A stretch of DNA of 64,000 nt from Tubulanus polymorphus (GCF_964204645.1 NC_134025.1:26814001-26878000); one strand, 5' to 3'. Shown: positions 1-12,400, numbered from the stretch's first letter. Translations and numbers: made by a program. Notes: a model not told the origin generated them from the sequence alone.

Positions 1-410
1 TCATTACTATAAAGAGACCATAAAAAGTAAAGTTTTTTTCCATTTCATCAGTTTTAATGCAGACCTGTCACCACAGGTCCCGAGAAGCTCTGCAAAATGG
101 CGCGCGTTGCCGTGTGAGGTCTCGCTTCATAATTATTGTTTTATAGTAACTTAAGATTAACTCTATCTATGGTTAGCAATCTATATTATACTCTTTACTA
201 TAAAGAGACCATAAAAATTAAAGTTTTCCTTCATTTCATCAGTTTTAATGCAGACCTGTCACCACAGGTCCCGAGAAGCTCTGCAAAATGGCGCGAGCTG
301 CCGTGTGAGGTCTCGCTTCAAAATTATTGTTTTATAGTAGCTTAAGATTAATTCTATCCATGGTTAGCAATTTATATTATATTCATTGCTATAAAGAGAC
401 CATAAAAATT
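1..410. repeat. 191-bp tandem repeat, two full units plus a partial third
   Basis: The segment from about 1 recurs from about 192 with few changes, and a third copy starts near 383 and stops within about 30 bases. Each full unit holds the imperfect palindrome ACCTGTCACCACAGGT followed by CGAGAAGCTCTGCAAAATGG. A 69-codon open frame at 136-345 lies inside the repeat and is not considered a gene. The start of the array may lie outside the window. Confidence 0.85.
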
Positions 411-876
411 ATATATAATAAAATTACCATAATATATAATAATATAGGGCCTAATCTTAATGAGTATAATGATTGTTATTAATACTGATTATGATTACAT
501 AAGGCACTACTGGTATCATTTTGCCTGATCTTGATATTTTTATGTTTCGTGTTACAAAAAAATAAATTAATTGTAAACAATTCGTTCAATGTTCTCCAAT
601 AATTCACAATCATTCCATCTTTATTATTATAAGGCGATATAGTTCAACAACTTTTTATAAACGGACAAACATAAATTCTTAAATGAATTCATAACACATC
701 ATAGTTTGTTTTTTGTTTTTGAATAATATATTCAGAAAGCACTACGATATGTTCTTTGTGTTCTTATCGGCTATCATTTGTTCTAAATCCGCGCCTATCA
801 TATCTGCTAATCGCCTATCATCGGTTCAGTCATAACGATTTTCATTTTAGCGAATCGACCTGTCACCTGAGGTCCC

Positions 877-914
877 ACCTGTCATGTCAGGTCTTGGGCC
901 CTGACATGACAGGT
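877..914. repeat. Perfect 15-bp inverted repeat with 8-base loop
   Basis: Arms 877-891 and 900-914 are exact reverse complements (ACCTGTCATGTCAGG and its complement) around an 8-base loop. The preceding bases, about 858-875, carry a related CCTGTCACCTGAGGTCCC motif that also resembles the core of the 191-bp repeat at the start of the window. This could be a remnant of a mobile element end; no transposase is visible. Confidence 0.85.
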
Positions 915-1014
915 TCTGGAAACTCTGCAGACAGACCTAAATGAAGTGCAGTGAAGTGGTAGCCATTTTGTCACGTGACCAAACTCTCGAGCAAAGTGAT
1001 CCGTCCGAAATGAG

Positions 1015-1025
1015 GGTTCGAATCC
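1015..1025 (+). promoter_or_regulatory. Possible pol III B-box (tRNA-derived SINE remnant)
   Basis: GGTTCGAATCC matches the tRNA T-arm/B-box consensus exactly. No convincing A-box or cloverleaf was found upstream, so a degenerate tRNA-derived SINE is likelier than a functional tRNA. Confidence 0.3.
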
Positions 1026-1339
1026 CATATTTCGGTTTATTCATCTCTGATTCGAACAGGCTAGCGTCTAATAATGGACACTTTTTATGTCAAATTAAAA
1101 AGCATTTATACGATTTATCAAATTAGAGACAATGAAAAAACACCAAACACTGATTAATTAAAATAAAGTATGCTGCATTTATAACAGTCAATGAAGAAAT
1201 TTACAAGTAATTAGTAATAATTCAATTTACAAGTACATGTAATAAGCAATAATTCTTAGCACACACGAAGTACCCAGTAACCCATATGTACAAAAGTCCC
1301 AGAATCATTTGATTACATCAAATCTTTAAATTCGAACTG

Positions 1340-2094
1340 TCAGCTCAAATTATCATTAGATTCAATATCAGAATCATCATCATCATCATCTACTGTTATA
1401 CATTGTCTATTAACATTTATTACATCTTCCTGATCACTGTCATAATCAGATTCATCACTAGGGGGCAGCATGTCCTGGGGAATCATTTCTTGCTGCTTGT
1501 CATCAACTTTATCATCGAAATTAGCAGGCCTGAAAATATCACGAGTTATCATTCAACGACAGCATCGTTAGTGAGAAAAAGCTTTTGTATTTCATAAGTT
1601 CTCATTACTTACCAGAGACCTTCACTTTTAATATGTTTTATTTGCTCTTTATAAAGAATGGCGATTATTTCAGCTTTTACTTTATCGCCTTCTTCAATGG
1701 CATCAACCATGACAAAATCACCTGAAAATAGTCAATAAGAACGGAATTAAAATATTCCAATAGGGTCACAGGATTTCTAAGTTTATTTAAGATTTTCTTA
1801 TTTAGTAACAAACCTCGTTTAATCCACACATTTTTTCGGAATTTAGTAGGCATGCTGACAAGATACTTTTCACCATTCGGAGTTATTACTTCATGTAGAT
1901 TGTTACCACGTGGAGATACAACCTAAAAAATAAATACATTTTTATCAATGTCGAGTATGGTTTCAAATCTTTTGGTTTCATAAACTACCCATTAAATTGT
2001 GGTGTACCTTCACAATAGACTGGTCATTACGTGGTAATGTAAAATCTTCCAGAACTTCTTTAGCCACATGTTTTCTCTTCGTTGCCTTTGACAT
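1340..2094 (-). CDS. EIF1AD: EIF1AD, eIF1A-domain RNA-binding protein (haponin)
   Basis: Four coding exons: 2008-2094, 1814-1922, 1613-1721 and 1340-1529, giving 164 residues, close to vertebrate EIF1AD (165). The N-terminus [18 protein letters not shown] is followed by an S1/OB-fold region of about residues 20-100 ([14 protein letters not shown], then [20 protein letters not shown]). The last quarter is an acidic Asp/Glu/Ser tail with a run of six aspartates. The family is a nuclear RNA-binding relative of translation factor eIF1A; its exact job is poorly defined. All donors are GT and all acceptors AG. The start is the first ATG of the conserved N-terminus. It lies downstream of TOLLIP on the same strand with about 880 bases between them. 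Confidence 0.93.
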
Positions 2095-2974
2095 GATTCT
2101 TTTTTCTCGTTACTTAAAATATTTTATCCCTGAAAAGAAATGTGTCGATGTCAATACACTTTAATTTGGATTGAATTTGACTGGACGAAGTTATAACAAA
2201 AAAGCGTATTTCCCCCTTATTGAATGGATCTATATCATTTATCGTTCCATCAGATAGTTTGAAATATTGCAAATAACTAACGTTTTAATGAGTTTATTCT
2301 GTATATGTCTTTAAGCAAGTAATAATCCATAAAAATGATTTTCATAAACACATTTATTTTACAAATCGACAAAACTGCCACCTGCCGGATATATCTAACT
2401 ACCACCAACAACCGTCCGGTCGTATGGAAAGTTCCCGGTGTCTGCCGGGACACAACCTCCGACATCATTGGCGATAAACATGTAGATGCTTTCCACCGGC
2501 CAATCCATACTTATATTTGCGGGAAGACCTAGTCACGCCACCATGAGTTAAAAAGTCAAGAGTCATTTCATGATATATCATAATTTCATTTATTTAGTAC
2601 ACTTACCAATGCATACATAATGTATTTTCAATTGCATCATTTTTCGGTGGGGAACCTGGCAAGGATTTAGCATTTCGAAAAACAGATTAAGTGATAGTCT
2701 GTAAGCATCGATTTCATAAAAAATTTTGCTAAATTATATAGTTGATCAACTCTGAAAGATTTGCTCACGCAAGAATTATACAATTTCAAATCGGTATCAA
2801 TAGTTCTAACTCTTAACTGATTGTCCTATGTAAGAAGATATGTACTAAATCCTTATACAATTAGAATTATCAGTGATTTCAAATATGCAATACAATGAAT
2901 AATGATAAGAATAAATACACACAACATTCATCTACTGACGACATCAAAATTTAGTCCATGTAATATGTAATCGT
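2095..2974. other. Spacer between EIF1AD and TOLLIP
   Basis: It must contain the EIF1AD promoter/5' UTR and the TOLLIP 3' UTR (both genes minus strand). The segment 2375-2480 is less AT-rich, with open frames of about 63-65 codons on both strands that match nothing recognised. No gene is called. Confidence 0.5.
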
Positions 2975-4593
2975 TTAATCCACCATTCCCAGAAGAGCAT
3001 TAATCGTTGCATTTTTGTTTCCATTATTGGCTTCCAGGACAGAGACGACCACATCTTCTTCAATATTCGGGAACATGTCCTTCACCTGTTTAAGGTCCTC
3101 TTCAGTATAAAGTGGCCCTTGTTGTATCGGTATTGCAGGTTGTTGCTGCGGCGGGTACTGTGCAGGAATTCCGGGGGCCACCATACCGGCATTGTAAACT
3201 GGAGCACCACCAACTACCAAAGAAATTCATCACAATAATCCAGCGATGTGAAACCAACAAAACGCAATATAGATTATCATATTCATTGATTTACCTGTCA
3301 TTGGGTAATAGATGGGTTGGGCTGGAACCATCATAACTTGCTGTGGAAAGATTGCTGTTGGCTGGGTGGTTTTCTGGAAGAATTTGCATCTATTACACAA
3401 AGATTCTACTATATATGGATATTAAGAATAGTATTGGGCTCGTAGTTACTTACAGAAAATGAAAGGACGAGGTTAATCATACCCTCTTTGTCATCTCCTT
3501 GGCGTCCACTCAATGTGTACCAATCATCCACAGTCTCACCAGTAAGAACTATTTCTGGTATTGGGATATGTGACCATGCTATGCGATCATCCATAGAAAA
3601 TGTTTTCTACAAAAAAAGTATAAAAGCGACTCATAGGATAAAGAGGATTTCAGAAGAATGAATGGACACGACGTGAAGAGACAGGCTATGACTCTTACCT
3701 CATCGTATATTTCGACATAGAAACTATCAACACCTTGGGGCAAATAACTAAAAAATAGAACACACCCATAAAATACTTGCCAAATTACATCAGAGTATCA
3801 ATAGAAACTATTTCAATGATAAAACTACATTCAGATACAAACCATTGAATGACTTTATTCCAACGCGGGTTTTTAGCCCCATTATGCGCAGTTGGTGTCT
3901 CAAGAATGGAATGTCCCAATCTGATTCTGCAGTAAGGGTCCATTTTGGTGAGTCCATAGTTTTTACTGAGTTTAGCCTAAAAAATGAATAAAATACTCTC
4001 CATCCAAAATAGATCCTGATCCACAATTTTCAACAATTAATTTGCGGAGTTAAACACAAATATTATACCTGAGCAATCGTGATACTTAGTCTGCCAATGA
4101 CATTCGCTGGAATGACGGGTCCAAATCCTGCTTGTTGTTGAGCCATCAAATATTGGGCATGTTGTGCATCAGTCATCACTTGTTGTTCAGCAGGATTGAA
4201 CCCCACCCGTAAAAAGTCGGGTGACAAATCTCCAAGTTTCACCTACAATAAAATCAAACATCTAACTCAAAACGTGTTTAGAATTTCAGGTTACAGGCTT
4301 GGTCAGCTTTACTTGTACTTGTACTATATACACGAAGTGGGGCACACAATAAAGCTTGTTTGAATTGTCTTTTACAAATTTCTATTTCCTTCGTTGTTAA
4401 ATGTTTGACATCGAAAAGTTTCCCTTTTTGACACTGTAGTAGTGAATTTCATCACTAATTGACCATCCACCCAAACCTTTTATTAACTTCAGACTTGGGA
4501 ACCTACCTGGTTCTTCCATCTTTGCCTCTTTTCTGCAATAGTTGCAGCACTGTTGTTCCCAGATGCGTTGTTTACCACATTTGGAGCAGCCAT
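2975..4593 (-). CDS. TOLLIP: TOLLIP, Toll-interacting protein
   Basis: Seven coding exons: 4507-4593, 4069-4242, 3843-3976, 3699-3747, 3454-3606, 3295-3373 and 2975-3213, giving 304 residues (human 274). The order is typical: an N-terminal Tom1-binding region ([19 protein letters not shown]), a C2 domain at about residues 65-190 ([27 protein letters not shown], then [20 protein letters not shown]), a Pro/Gln-rich linker, and a C-terminal CUE ubiquitin-binding domain ([20 protein letters not shown]). TOLLIP binds phosphoinositides and ubiquitin on endosomes, sorts IL-1/Toll receptors and acts as an autophagy adaptor. Its start is 252 bases from that of the divergent RSPH4A gene, so a shared promoter is likely. 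Confidence 0.95.
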
Positions 4594-4845
4594 TTTGACA
4601 CCAATGATCTGTCAAGCGTCGGGCGCATGACGCCACTTATCGGCTCATTTCGGTAAATATTACGGAAGTGACGTTATTCTAAGGCAACGAAGGTTGTTTA
4701 CCCTGACAACTGAACAGCAGTGAGTACAAGCAGGACAGTTCTTGCAGGGTTTAGTGCATTTTGTCGTCCAACTGCTACGGATCTCACCCTAAAATCATTG
4801 TTCTTTATAGATAAGGTGATTCTGTAATACATCGACAACGACGAG
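4594..4845. promoter_or_regulatory. Shared bidirectional promoter region, TOLLIP/RSPH4A
   Basis: The 252 bases between the two divergent start codons must hold both 5' UTRs and promoters. A GGCAAC motif at 4683-4688 matches half of an RFX X-box (expected for a ciliary gene), but the opposite half-site is poorly spaced. No clear TATA box was seen. Confidence 0.5.
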
Positions 4846-7745
4846 ATGTCAGAAACGCCTTTAAACAACGAGGTTTTGAGCCAAACTGCCGGCTCTAAAC
4901 CACAAACTCCAGCAAACATGGAACTGAATTTAAATCCGAAGGAAAAAGATTATGTCAATGCAAAAGCTTACTTACTGAAGACCAGCTCTAACTCAGGACT
5001 GAATTTGTGAGTATAGATAAACTTTTAACTGCTTCATTTATGTAAATATCATTTTACTGGAATTTTGAATTTGTAACAAAAGTACATAATTTTCGTAAAA
5101 TTTTTCAACATGATATTATCCTTATGCAGGTATGATCAGTTATCGCGTGTGCTAACAAAGATTTTAGACGAACGGCCGGAAAATGTTGTCGACATATTTG
5201 AAGATCTAAGCAAAGAAGAAAAGAAAGCGAAATTCACATCACACGTCGATACCGTACAAGACAAAATTGATACCTCGACTGAAGTAGCTTTGGCTGAAGT
5301 GCAAAAGAAGTTGTTCGCAGTAAGTTTTCTTCAGAAATTGGGCTACTAAGCTGAGGCATTAATCACCATATTCATGCTTGGATTTGCTTGAAATTACAGA
5401 GAGGTGATGGAGAGGGCGAAGAAGAACAACAAGAGGAAGATGTGGAAACTCCGCTTCCTAATTTGATGGAGCTAGCATTTTATTTTGAACAAGCTGGTGC
5501 GGGTTTAAGTCGCGAAGAGACAATACGTATTTGGTTAGCGTTGAAGAACCTGGTCGACAATTATCCGTTACAACACGTTCGATTCTGGGGTAAAATATTC
5601 GGAACCGAGCAGAATTATATTGTCGCCGAGGTCGAATACAGAGAAGGCGAAGAGGAGGAAGAGGAAGAAGAAGAGGTAAATATATCGAACCACTTATAAG
5701 AGAGACGGCGTTCACTGGTCTCGTTAGTCCAGGTTTAATGGGTCGAAAATCATTGATCGATGGTTCTTCTCTGGTCTTTCTTCTCCCCCATTACAAAAAC
5801 CTCAAACTTACAATGCCTTGCAATGAGCTCAGAGGATTGATAAGAATATTTATTTAAGCATTTGTCATGTTTGAATTCTTAATCCAGATTAAGTAGGTTT
5901 TGCAGCATTAGGGATCATTTATTTATTACGTACACATATGTATTAAAAATCAAATTTTATGCGTACGTAATAAATGAATGATCCCTTAGCAAATTCTTGA
6001 GTAAAATAGATTTTACTGTGTTTCTTTAGTTAACGTGTTACGATGATAATAATATTTAAAGGCTGAAGCAGAAGAGGCGGAGGATCAAACAGAGCGTGAT
6101 CCAGATGGTGAAGAGGAAGAAATCGAAGAGGATGATACTCCTAAACCAGATTTCAAGCCCCCACCAATGATTCCGAAAGAGGAAAACAGAACTGGTGCAA
6201 ACAAGAAAACTTACTTTGTCTGCAATGATCGTAAGTTAATGGAACTTATTTTAGAATCAGGTAAATTGCTGATTATATCCAGTGTTATATTTATCAATCT
6301 TATCATTACAGCTGGAAAACCATGGGTGAAGCTGCCACCAGTTACTCCATCTCAACTTCAAATATCTAGAAAAATTAAGAAATTCTTCACTGGACGTCTA
6401 GATGCACCGGTAAGTTCGATGAAAATTAGTTTTCAAGAGGTAAATACAAGTAGCTTTATTTCTAATATGACTTTATTCATTTGATCTATTCAGGTGATCA
6501 GTTATCCACCATTCCCCGGTAATGAAGCGAACTATTTGAGAGCTCAGATCGGTCGTATCGGTGCCGGAACTCACATATCTCCGCTTGGATTCTATCAGTT
6601 TGATGAAGAAGAAGAAGAGGAAGAAGAAGGAGAAGGTTTGTTAGATATGTCAAATTTACAGAAATGTCTCTCTAAGTGTTACCCACTGCTTACCTTAACA
6701 GTTACTCCCTATATCCAAAACCCTATTCTGCTTTCGATGTCTTATGATTATAAGATTTGATATTTAATGCAGCATTTATAGAAGGAGGTGAGGTCTGGTT
6801 TAATGTTGTCACACTGCTTCACCATTCACTATTATAGATATTATCTTTATCATATCGTCAATTGTTACACTATGCATTTCTCGTTTGTCTAATGATTGCA
6901 TTCATTAAATCTTCTTTCTTCTTACGGCCGATAAATTTATAAGCACTTTATCTTATTCTAGGTCGTGATAATTTTGTTGAGAACGTTGATTTCGAGGGAA
7001 TCCCTGTTCGAGAACTTGCAGATCCATCGTTAGCAAACTGGGTGCACCACGTCCAACATATTCTTCCACAGGTAAGCAAACAGGATCTGATCCAGATGAT
7101 TGATAACAACAGACTGAAACTATTTTTGATTTGATTTTAAAGATCAGCGATTGATTGACAAATTTTGTAGGGACGTACGTCTTGGTGGAATCCAGTGCAG
7201 AAAAATGAAGATGAATTCGAAGATGAGGATGAAGAGGAAGAAAGAGAGGAACCAGATGAACCCGAACCAGAAGTTGGTCCACCTTTATTAACTCCTCTGT
7301 CAGAAGATGCTGAAATCGAAAACATGCCACCATGGACTGCCAGAATATCTTCAAATCTCGTATCGCAATATGCAATCTGTGTAATGCACTCAAATCTGTG
7401 GCCTGGTGCTCATGCATTTGGTGTAGACAAGTAAGTGCCAGCTGTTTAGAATTCAAACATGATTTGATTTTAGAAATGATGAATTATCAGTTTGTTCATC
7501 CATTAATCTATTTTAGGAAATTTGAAAACATTTATGTTGGTTATGGACACAAATATTCAGCTGAGAACTACAGCCCAACACCACCACCTCCGATCCAAGA
7601 CGAATATCCAAGCGGACCAGAAATCACAGAAACCGAGGATCCAACACCTGAAGAGGAAGCTGCGCTAAGAGCTGCTCAAAATGAAGCTGCAGAGGCAGCA
7701 GAAGAGATGGAGGAACAGGAGGAAGAAGACGAAGATGATGATTAA
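4846..7745 (+). CDS. RSPH4A: Radial spoke head protein 4/6 homolog (RSPH4A/RSPH6A type)
   Basis: Nine coding exons: 4846-5006, 5130-5319, 5400-5675, 6062-6230, 6312-6409, 6494-6635, 6962-7071, 7171-7430 and 7517-7745, giving 544 residues. Family blocks are clear: [86 protein letters not shown] and [13 protein letters not shown], then GRTSWWNP and LWPGAHAF near the end. Long Glu/Asp runs separate the blocks and close the protein. It is a structural part of the radial spoke head of motile 9+2 cilia and flagella. Vertebrates have two paralogues, so this may be the pro-orthologue of both. A possible 6-nt microexon at 6782-6787 is in frame but not needed. Confidence 0.94.
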
Positions 7746-7862
7746 ATAAAATCCGTCCATAAAAAAATCAGAAAACTAAAATTGATAATTTCCGTCCTCA
7801 TTTTCTAATTGGTAGTTATCGCTGATGTAAATAAGATATTTATGGTTTGTTATAAAATAGGA

Positions 7863-7868
7863 AATAAA
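7863..7868 (+). terminator. AATAAA polyadenylation signal of RSPH4A
   Basis: AATAAA lies about 120 bases after the stop. Another overlaps the stop codon region at 7744-7749 but sits too close to be the main signal. Confidence 0.55.
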
Positions 7869-9489
7869 CTTTTAAATTATCAGTTAATTTGATATCATAT
7901 TGTTCATATTCTATGCAGAGGATAATTCCAATGGATTCTTTTTGCCTGCGTGTTTTTTCGTTCAAGCTTGGTGATTAAAGAATCCTGACCAAAGCCTTCT
8001 ACAGTCATCCCCTGACCACCCACATCGATGCAGAACGATTTTGGCAGTATAGAGTATGGCGATATATCGGGGGTGTTTTACTACGTATTTGTATAGAGAT
8101 GTACATAGAGAAAACCTGGTGGTAGGCGAGGGTAGCCGTATATGGGGGGGGGGGGGCGGTTTATCGGGGGTTTACTAATGTCAAATTCAAGTCTTCAAAA
8201 CCATGACCTCATATCCATGTTTGTCCTGCCCTCACTAGACTGAAGATGTAAATGAATGGAGAAGATTCTAATATGGATGGAATGATTCTTTATTATTGTA
8301 TCAATGAGGCTCATGTACATATGGATATACAATATGTATAAAATCAAGATACATTTCTTAGTGTCTTAGGCGTGCTGGAATTACAAAATAATCAAAGGTG
8401 GTCAAATAACTTGCAAAAACCTGCAACAATGATCTAAAATTCAGTAAAAAGGGACGGAATGGCAATATTGGCATGAAATGTCAAAAGTAGTTGCGCAACA
8501 TATTTGTTTAACATGATGAATATAAACGATATTCACTTATTGAGACATTATATAAATACCGGGTAATGGTAAATTTTTCAATAATAATAATGAGGGGAAA
8601 GGTTCTCATCTGATCGTAAGTACATGTTATTGCTAATAGAAAAATACTAAATCCTCAATATAGTTTTTCGTATTACACACATCTTGCAGTGTAACAACAT
8701 AAAACATTATTCTCTAATACAAAATAATAACTATGGCGCATATGATTAAATATAGGTAGAGTGGAAGTATAGTTTATATAAATCAATACATAGATACGTA
8801 ACAAATACATAATAACAAGGAAACAGTAATAACAACTAGTCATTGATACAACTACGAATCTGTGTTACAATTATACATTCAGTATGTCATAGTTCAATAC
8901 TCTTTTGCAGTAAAGAAATCTAAATTGTGATTTTACTCTAACAAGCGAAATATATCTCGTAAACATCCCTTCGAAAATGTCTCCCAAGATAGCTGCCGTA
9001 AAATACATGCTTTATTTTACTGGTCAGAAAAGTCCCAATATCGACGGAATTCTGTCTAAGTAAAAACCACGATAAATAAATGACTAGTTTTACATCAATT
9101 GTAACATGAATTCACTTACACAAAACTAGGATCATACAAAGAAACTACATTACATATTAGTTCATCTATTTAGCTATTACACCTATCTTCCATTCAACTA
9201 ATCATCATCGATATGATTCTTAGAATTCTACTGTAATAGGAATCATAATTTATCAGCAATTGGAATTGTCTATTGGAACATATGGACCTAATATGGTACA
9301 TCTATTTTCTATATTTCCCTGCTTAGTTTAAACTAAAGACCTTGTGATATTGTGGAATCTGGCCTGGAATGGAAATCTATGTAAGGCATAAGCACATAAG
9401 GTCATAGATCTGTATTCATTCTTAATGATTATCACAGTGCTGCTCTAGTAATCATGGAGTCAAAAGCCGTTTATCGCTGTACCACAATG
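7869..9489. other. Non-coding, convergent 3' region of RSPH4A and RPGR
   Basis: No supported exon on either strand. It holds a run of about 13 G at 8144-8156 inside a G-rich patch, then AT-rich DNA that probably includes the RPGR 3' UTR. Confidence 0.55.
8144..8156. repeat. Homopolymer G tract
   Basis: About 13 consecutive G, preceded and followed by further G-rich sequence (TCGGGGG), which could form a G-quadruplex. The length is prone to sequencing error. Confidence 0.8.
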
Positions 9490-12400
9490 CTAGAGAATAG
9501 TACATAGCTTTGACTGAAAAAAAAAGAATACTGAAAATCAAGATGAATGTAGACAGTATATATTAACAGTATCGATGAATGTTTGAAATATAAACCTTTT
9601 TAGCTGGTTGTGGTTGAGCAGTTTCATCATCTTTTTTGTCAGCATTTTCTTTGGCTTCATCTTCTGATTTATCCTTTGAATCTAATTTATCATCACTTGT
9701 CTCTTGCTTTTTCTCTTCTACACCATCATCTTTTTTTGATTCGTCTTTAACCGATTCGGTGGCTGGAATGATTTCGTCTTTGTCAGTCTTTTTTGTTTCT
9801 TCTGTCTCTGACTCCTCTTCCTCTTCAGTTTCCTAGAATGAATACAATTGATGTGTACAGATCACTTGAGACAGAATCTTACCGTATTTAGTACAGGAAA
9901 CCATCATCTATATAGCACCTCTTTCTTCTTTTTGTCTTTTTTCTTGTCCTTTTTGTCTTCCTTCTCCTTTTTGTCTTTGTCTTTCTTATCACTTTTGTCT
10001 TTTCCTTTCTTTTTATCATCCTTTTTAGACTTTTTCTTCCCCTTTTCTATAATGATAAATTCATACACTAAAGCAACAAATTAAACTTCAAAACGCACCG
10101 GAAGCTTAGATTTCTGTACTCACCCTCCTCCTCGCTTTCTACTTCCTCTTCATCTTCATCTTTTTCTTCATCTTCATTTTCTTCTTCACTCTCCTCTTTT
10201 TTCTTACCTTTCTTCTTATCTACATAGATTATCAAAATCACTCAGACAAATCAAAAACAGTGCAGTTCAATCAAGAGGATATAACAATTAAGGAAATTTG
10301 GAGATAATGAAGGAAGGAAGTCTATCCTTTTCAAACAATCAATCGATGAAGACTACCGGGTACCTTTATCTTTCTTCTTTGTCTTATCCTTTTTGTCCTT
10401 GTCCTTATTTTTTTTCTTTGACTTTTTCTTTCCTTCATCTTCCTCACTTTTGTCTTCATCATCATCATCTTCTTTCTCTTCTTCTTCATCTTCTGAGACT
10501 TCCTCCTTTTTCTTGATTGAACAAAAAAAGAAAATTACAAATCATGTTCGCAATATCATCAACAAGTAGTTCAATAACGCTAAATACCAGTATACCTTTT
10601 TATCCTTTCCTTTCTTTTTATCTTTATCCTTTTTGTCTTTACTTTTATCCTTCTTTTCTTTCTTGTCTTTATCTTTATCCTTCTTGTCTTTCTCTTTGTC
10701 TTTTCCCTTCTTCGTATAGAAATGTGAACAATTAAGCAACGCCATTGTCATTTTTCAAGCACCTATGCGCATTTACCTTATTTACCAGTTAATATTCTAA
10801 TTTGCTCCTTACCTTTCCTTTGACTTTCAGTTTTGCTTCTTCCTCTTCACTATCTATTTCCTCTTCCGATTCTTTATCATTTTCTTTCTTTTCATGTTTT
10901 TCAGACAGTTTTTGGTCCTCAATCTCTTCATCTTCTTCTTTCTCCTCTACTTCCTCATCATTTGATTCTTCTTTTTCTATTTTCTAAAAAAGCACAAAAT
11001 AATTTAGGTTAGTCATCAAATGTAATTAGGAGGACATACCTTCAGTACTCAAGCTGTTGGTATTCTTGCCGTTGTATTAGAATTATATATTACATCTAAT
11101 GATAAATATTACATGCTCTTAGTTTATTTCTGTAATATTTAATTGTTATTCATTCAGAAATAAAGATGATATAATGTAATGTAATGTAACGCAAAGAACA
11201 TGTAGTCATCAAAATATCCAAAAGATCTCTCGTTTAGGGTAGTAATGAAACATGGGCAAAGTATCTAATATGATAATCGTAAAGCCAAGTAGTTACCTTC
11301 ATCCTAGGCACAGGTTTTGGGGATGGTCTTGGAGAAACTTTAGGCGATATTTTCGAACGAGAAAGGGGTACAGGCTTTTTCCCTTCATCCTGTAGCGTGG
11401 ATAAGACAGAGTGCAATAGTAAACAACTCAAGAATCAATCAATCACAGCAAAAAACAAAAAGTAAATAGGTTTTAGTGCTAAGAAGTATGGATTTTGGAT
11501 GTTATAGTAGCTAAATTCTGCTTACTGGTACTTCATTTTCTTCATCACTTTCTTCTTCATTCTCGGATTTGTCTGAAAAAAAAGTCAAAGTTACACTAGT
11601 ATTGAAATGATTATGAACGAATCTCTTACTTTGCATATCATATAGCATACACAGTACGTACCTTTATCATGATGTATCTGTGGTATTTTTCCTCGGTCTA
11701 AAGTGGCTGGTGTATAAGTAGAGTTTAGCGGTGGCAGTGATTGAGCTCTAAAACTACTATTCAGCGTGGGTAACGTTCGATTTAATAATGGAGATGGTAC
11801 CTGAAAAATTTCCCTCATTACATATGACAAACAACCTGCCTCGAATAAATGAAAGAAAAGCATTTGAAACTGTTAATACACACATGCGCTCTCCGCCGAT
11901 CTCTGGCCGAGATACTCAGTTCCATATCTTCGCTCGGTTGAGTTGACAAACGATCTGATGTGGACATTCGTATCGGATCTTCTTCTTCTTCATCCGATAA
12001 TTCCGCTTCACCATTTTCTACTTTTAAATGAGCAAGTGCTAACATATGACAACCACCGCAAGCGACCTAAAAATACACGAATCAATCACTCCTCAGTAAT
12101 GATGGTAGATTTCAGTAATCAATATGCGGCCGATACTTTTATGCATGTTGGGATGTATGTTTATCTAATTAGACTATGCTTTGAATTATTGATTTCTATC
12201 GATAGACGCGCTGCAGTCATCAGGCAACACATTTTTCATCTATATAACTACATCATTACACAGTTAGGATTCACGTAAAACTTACGCTGTCGACGTTGAA
12301 CTTTTTGAATCTGGCAACTTGAGATGGACGGAATTGATTAGCGCTGTTTTCTTCACCGAGGGCCAGCTTCCCATGACGACCATCACCGAATGAATATAAC

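Larger units (their letters stand above)
411..1339. other. Non-coding stretch with a palindrome and a tRNA-like box
   Basis: No supported exon. Apart from the palindrome at 877-914 and the pol III B-box match at 1015-1025, this is AT-rich DNA. It should hold the 3' UTR of the minus-strand EIF1AD gene at its right end. Confidence 0.6.

Noticed and set aside
136..345. 69-codon frame in the tandem repeat
   Set aside because: Lies across the 191-bp repeat units, with no family resemblance or splice context.
9636..10987. Series of Ser/Phe/Leu-rich plus-strand frames
   Set aside because: Antisense of the Lys/Glu-rich exons of RPGR; the minus strand gives phase-consistent exons ending in CTIL.
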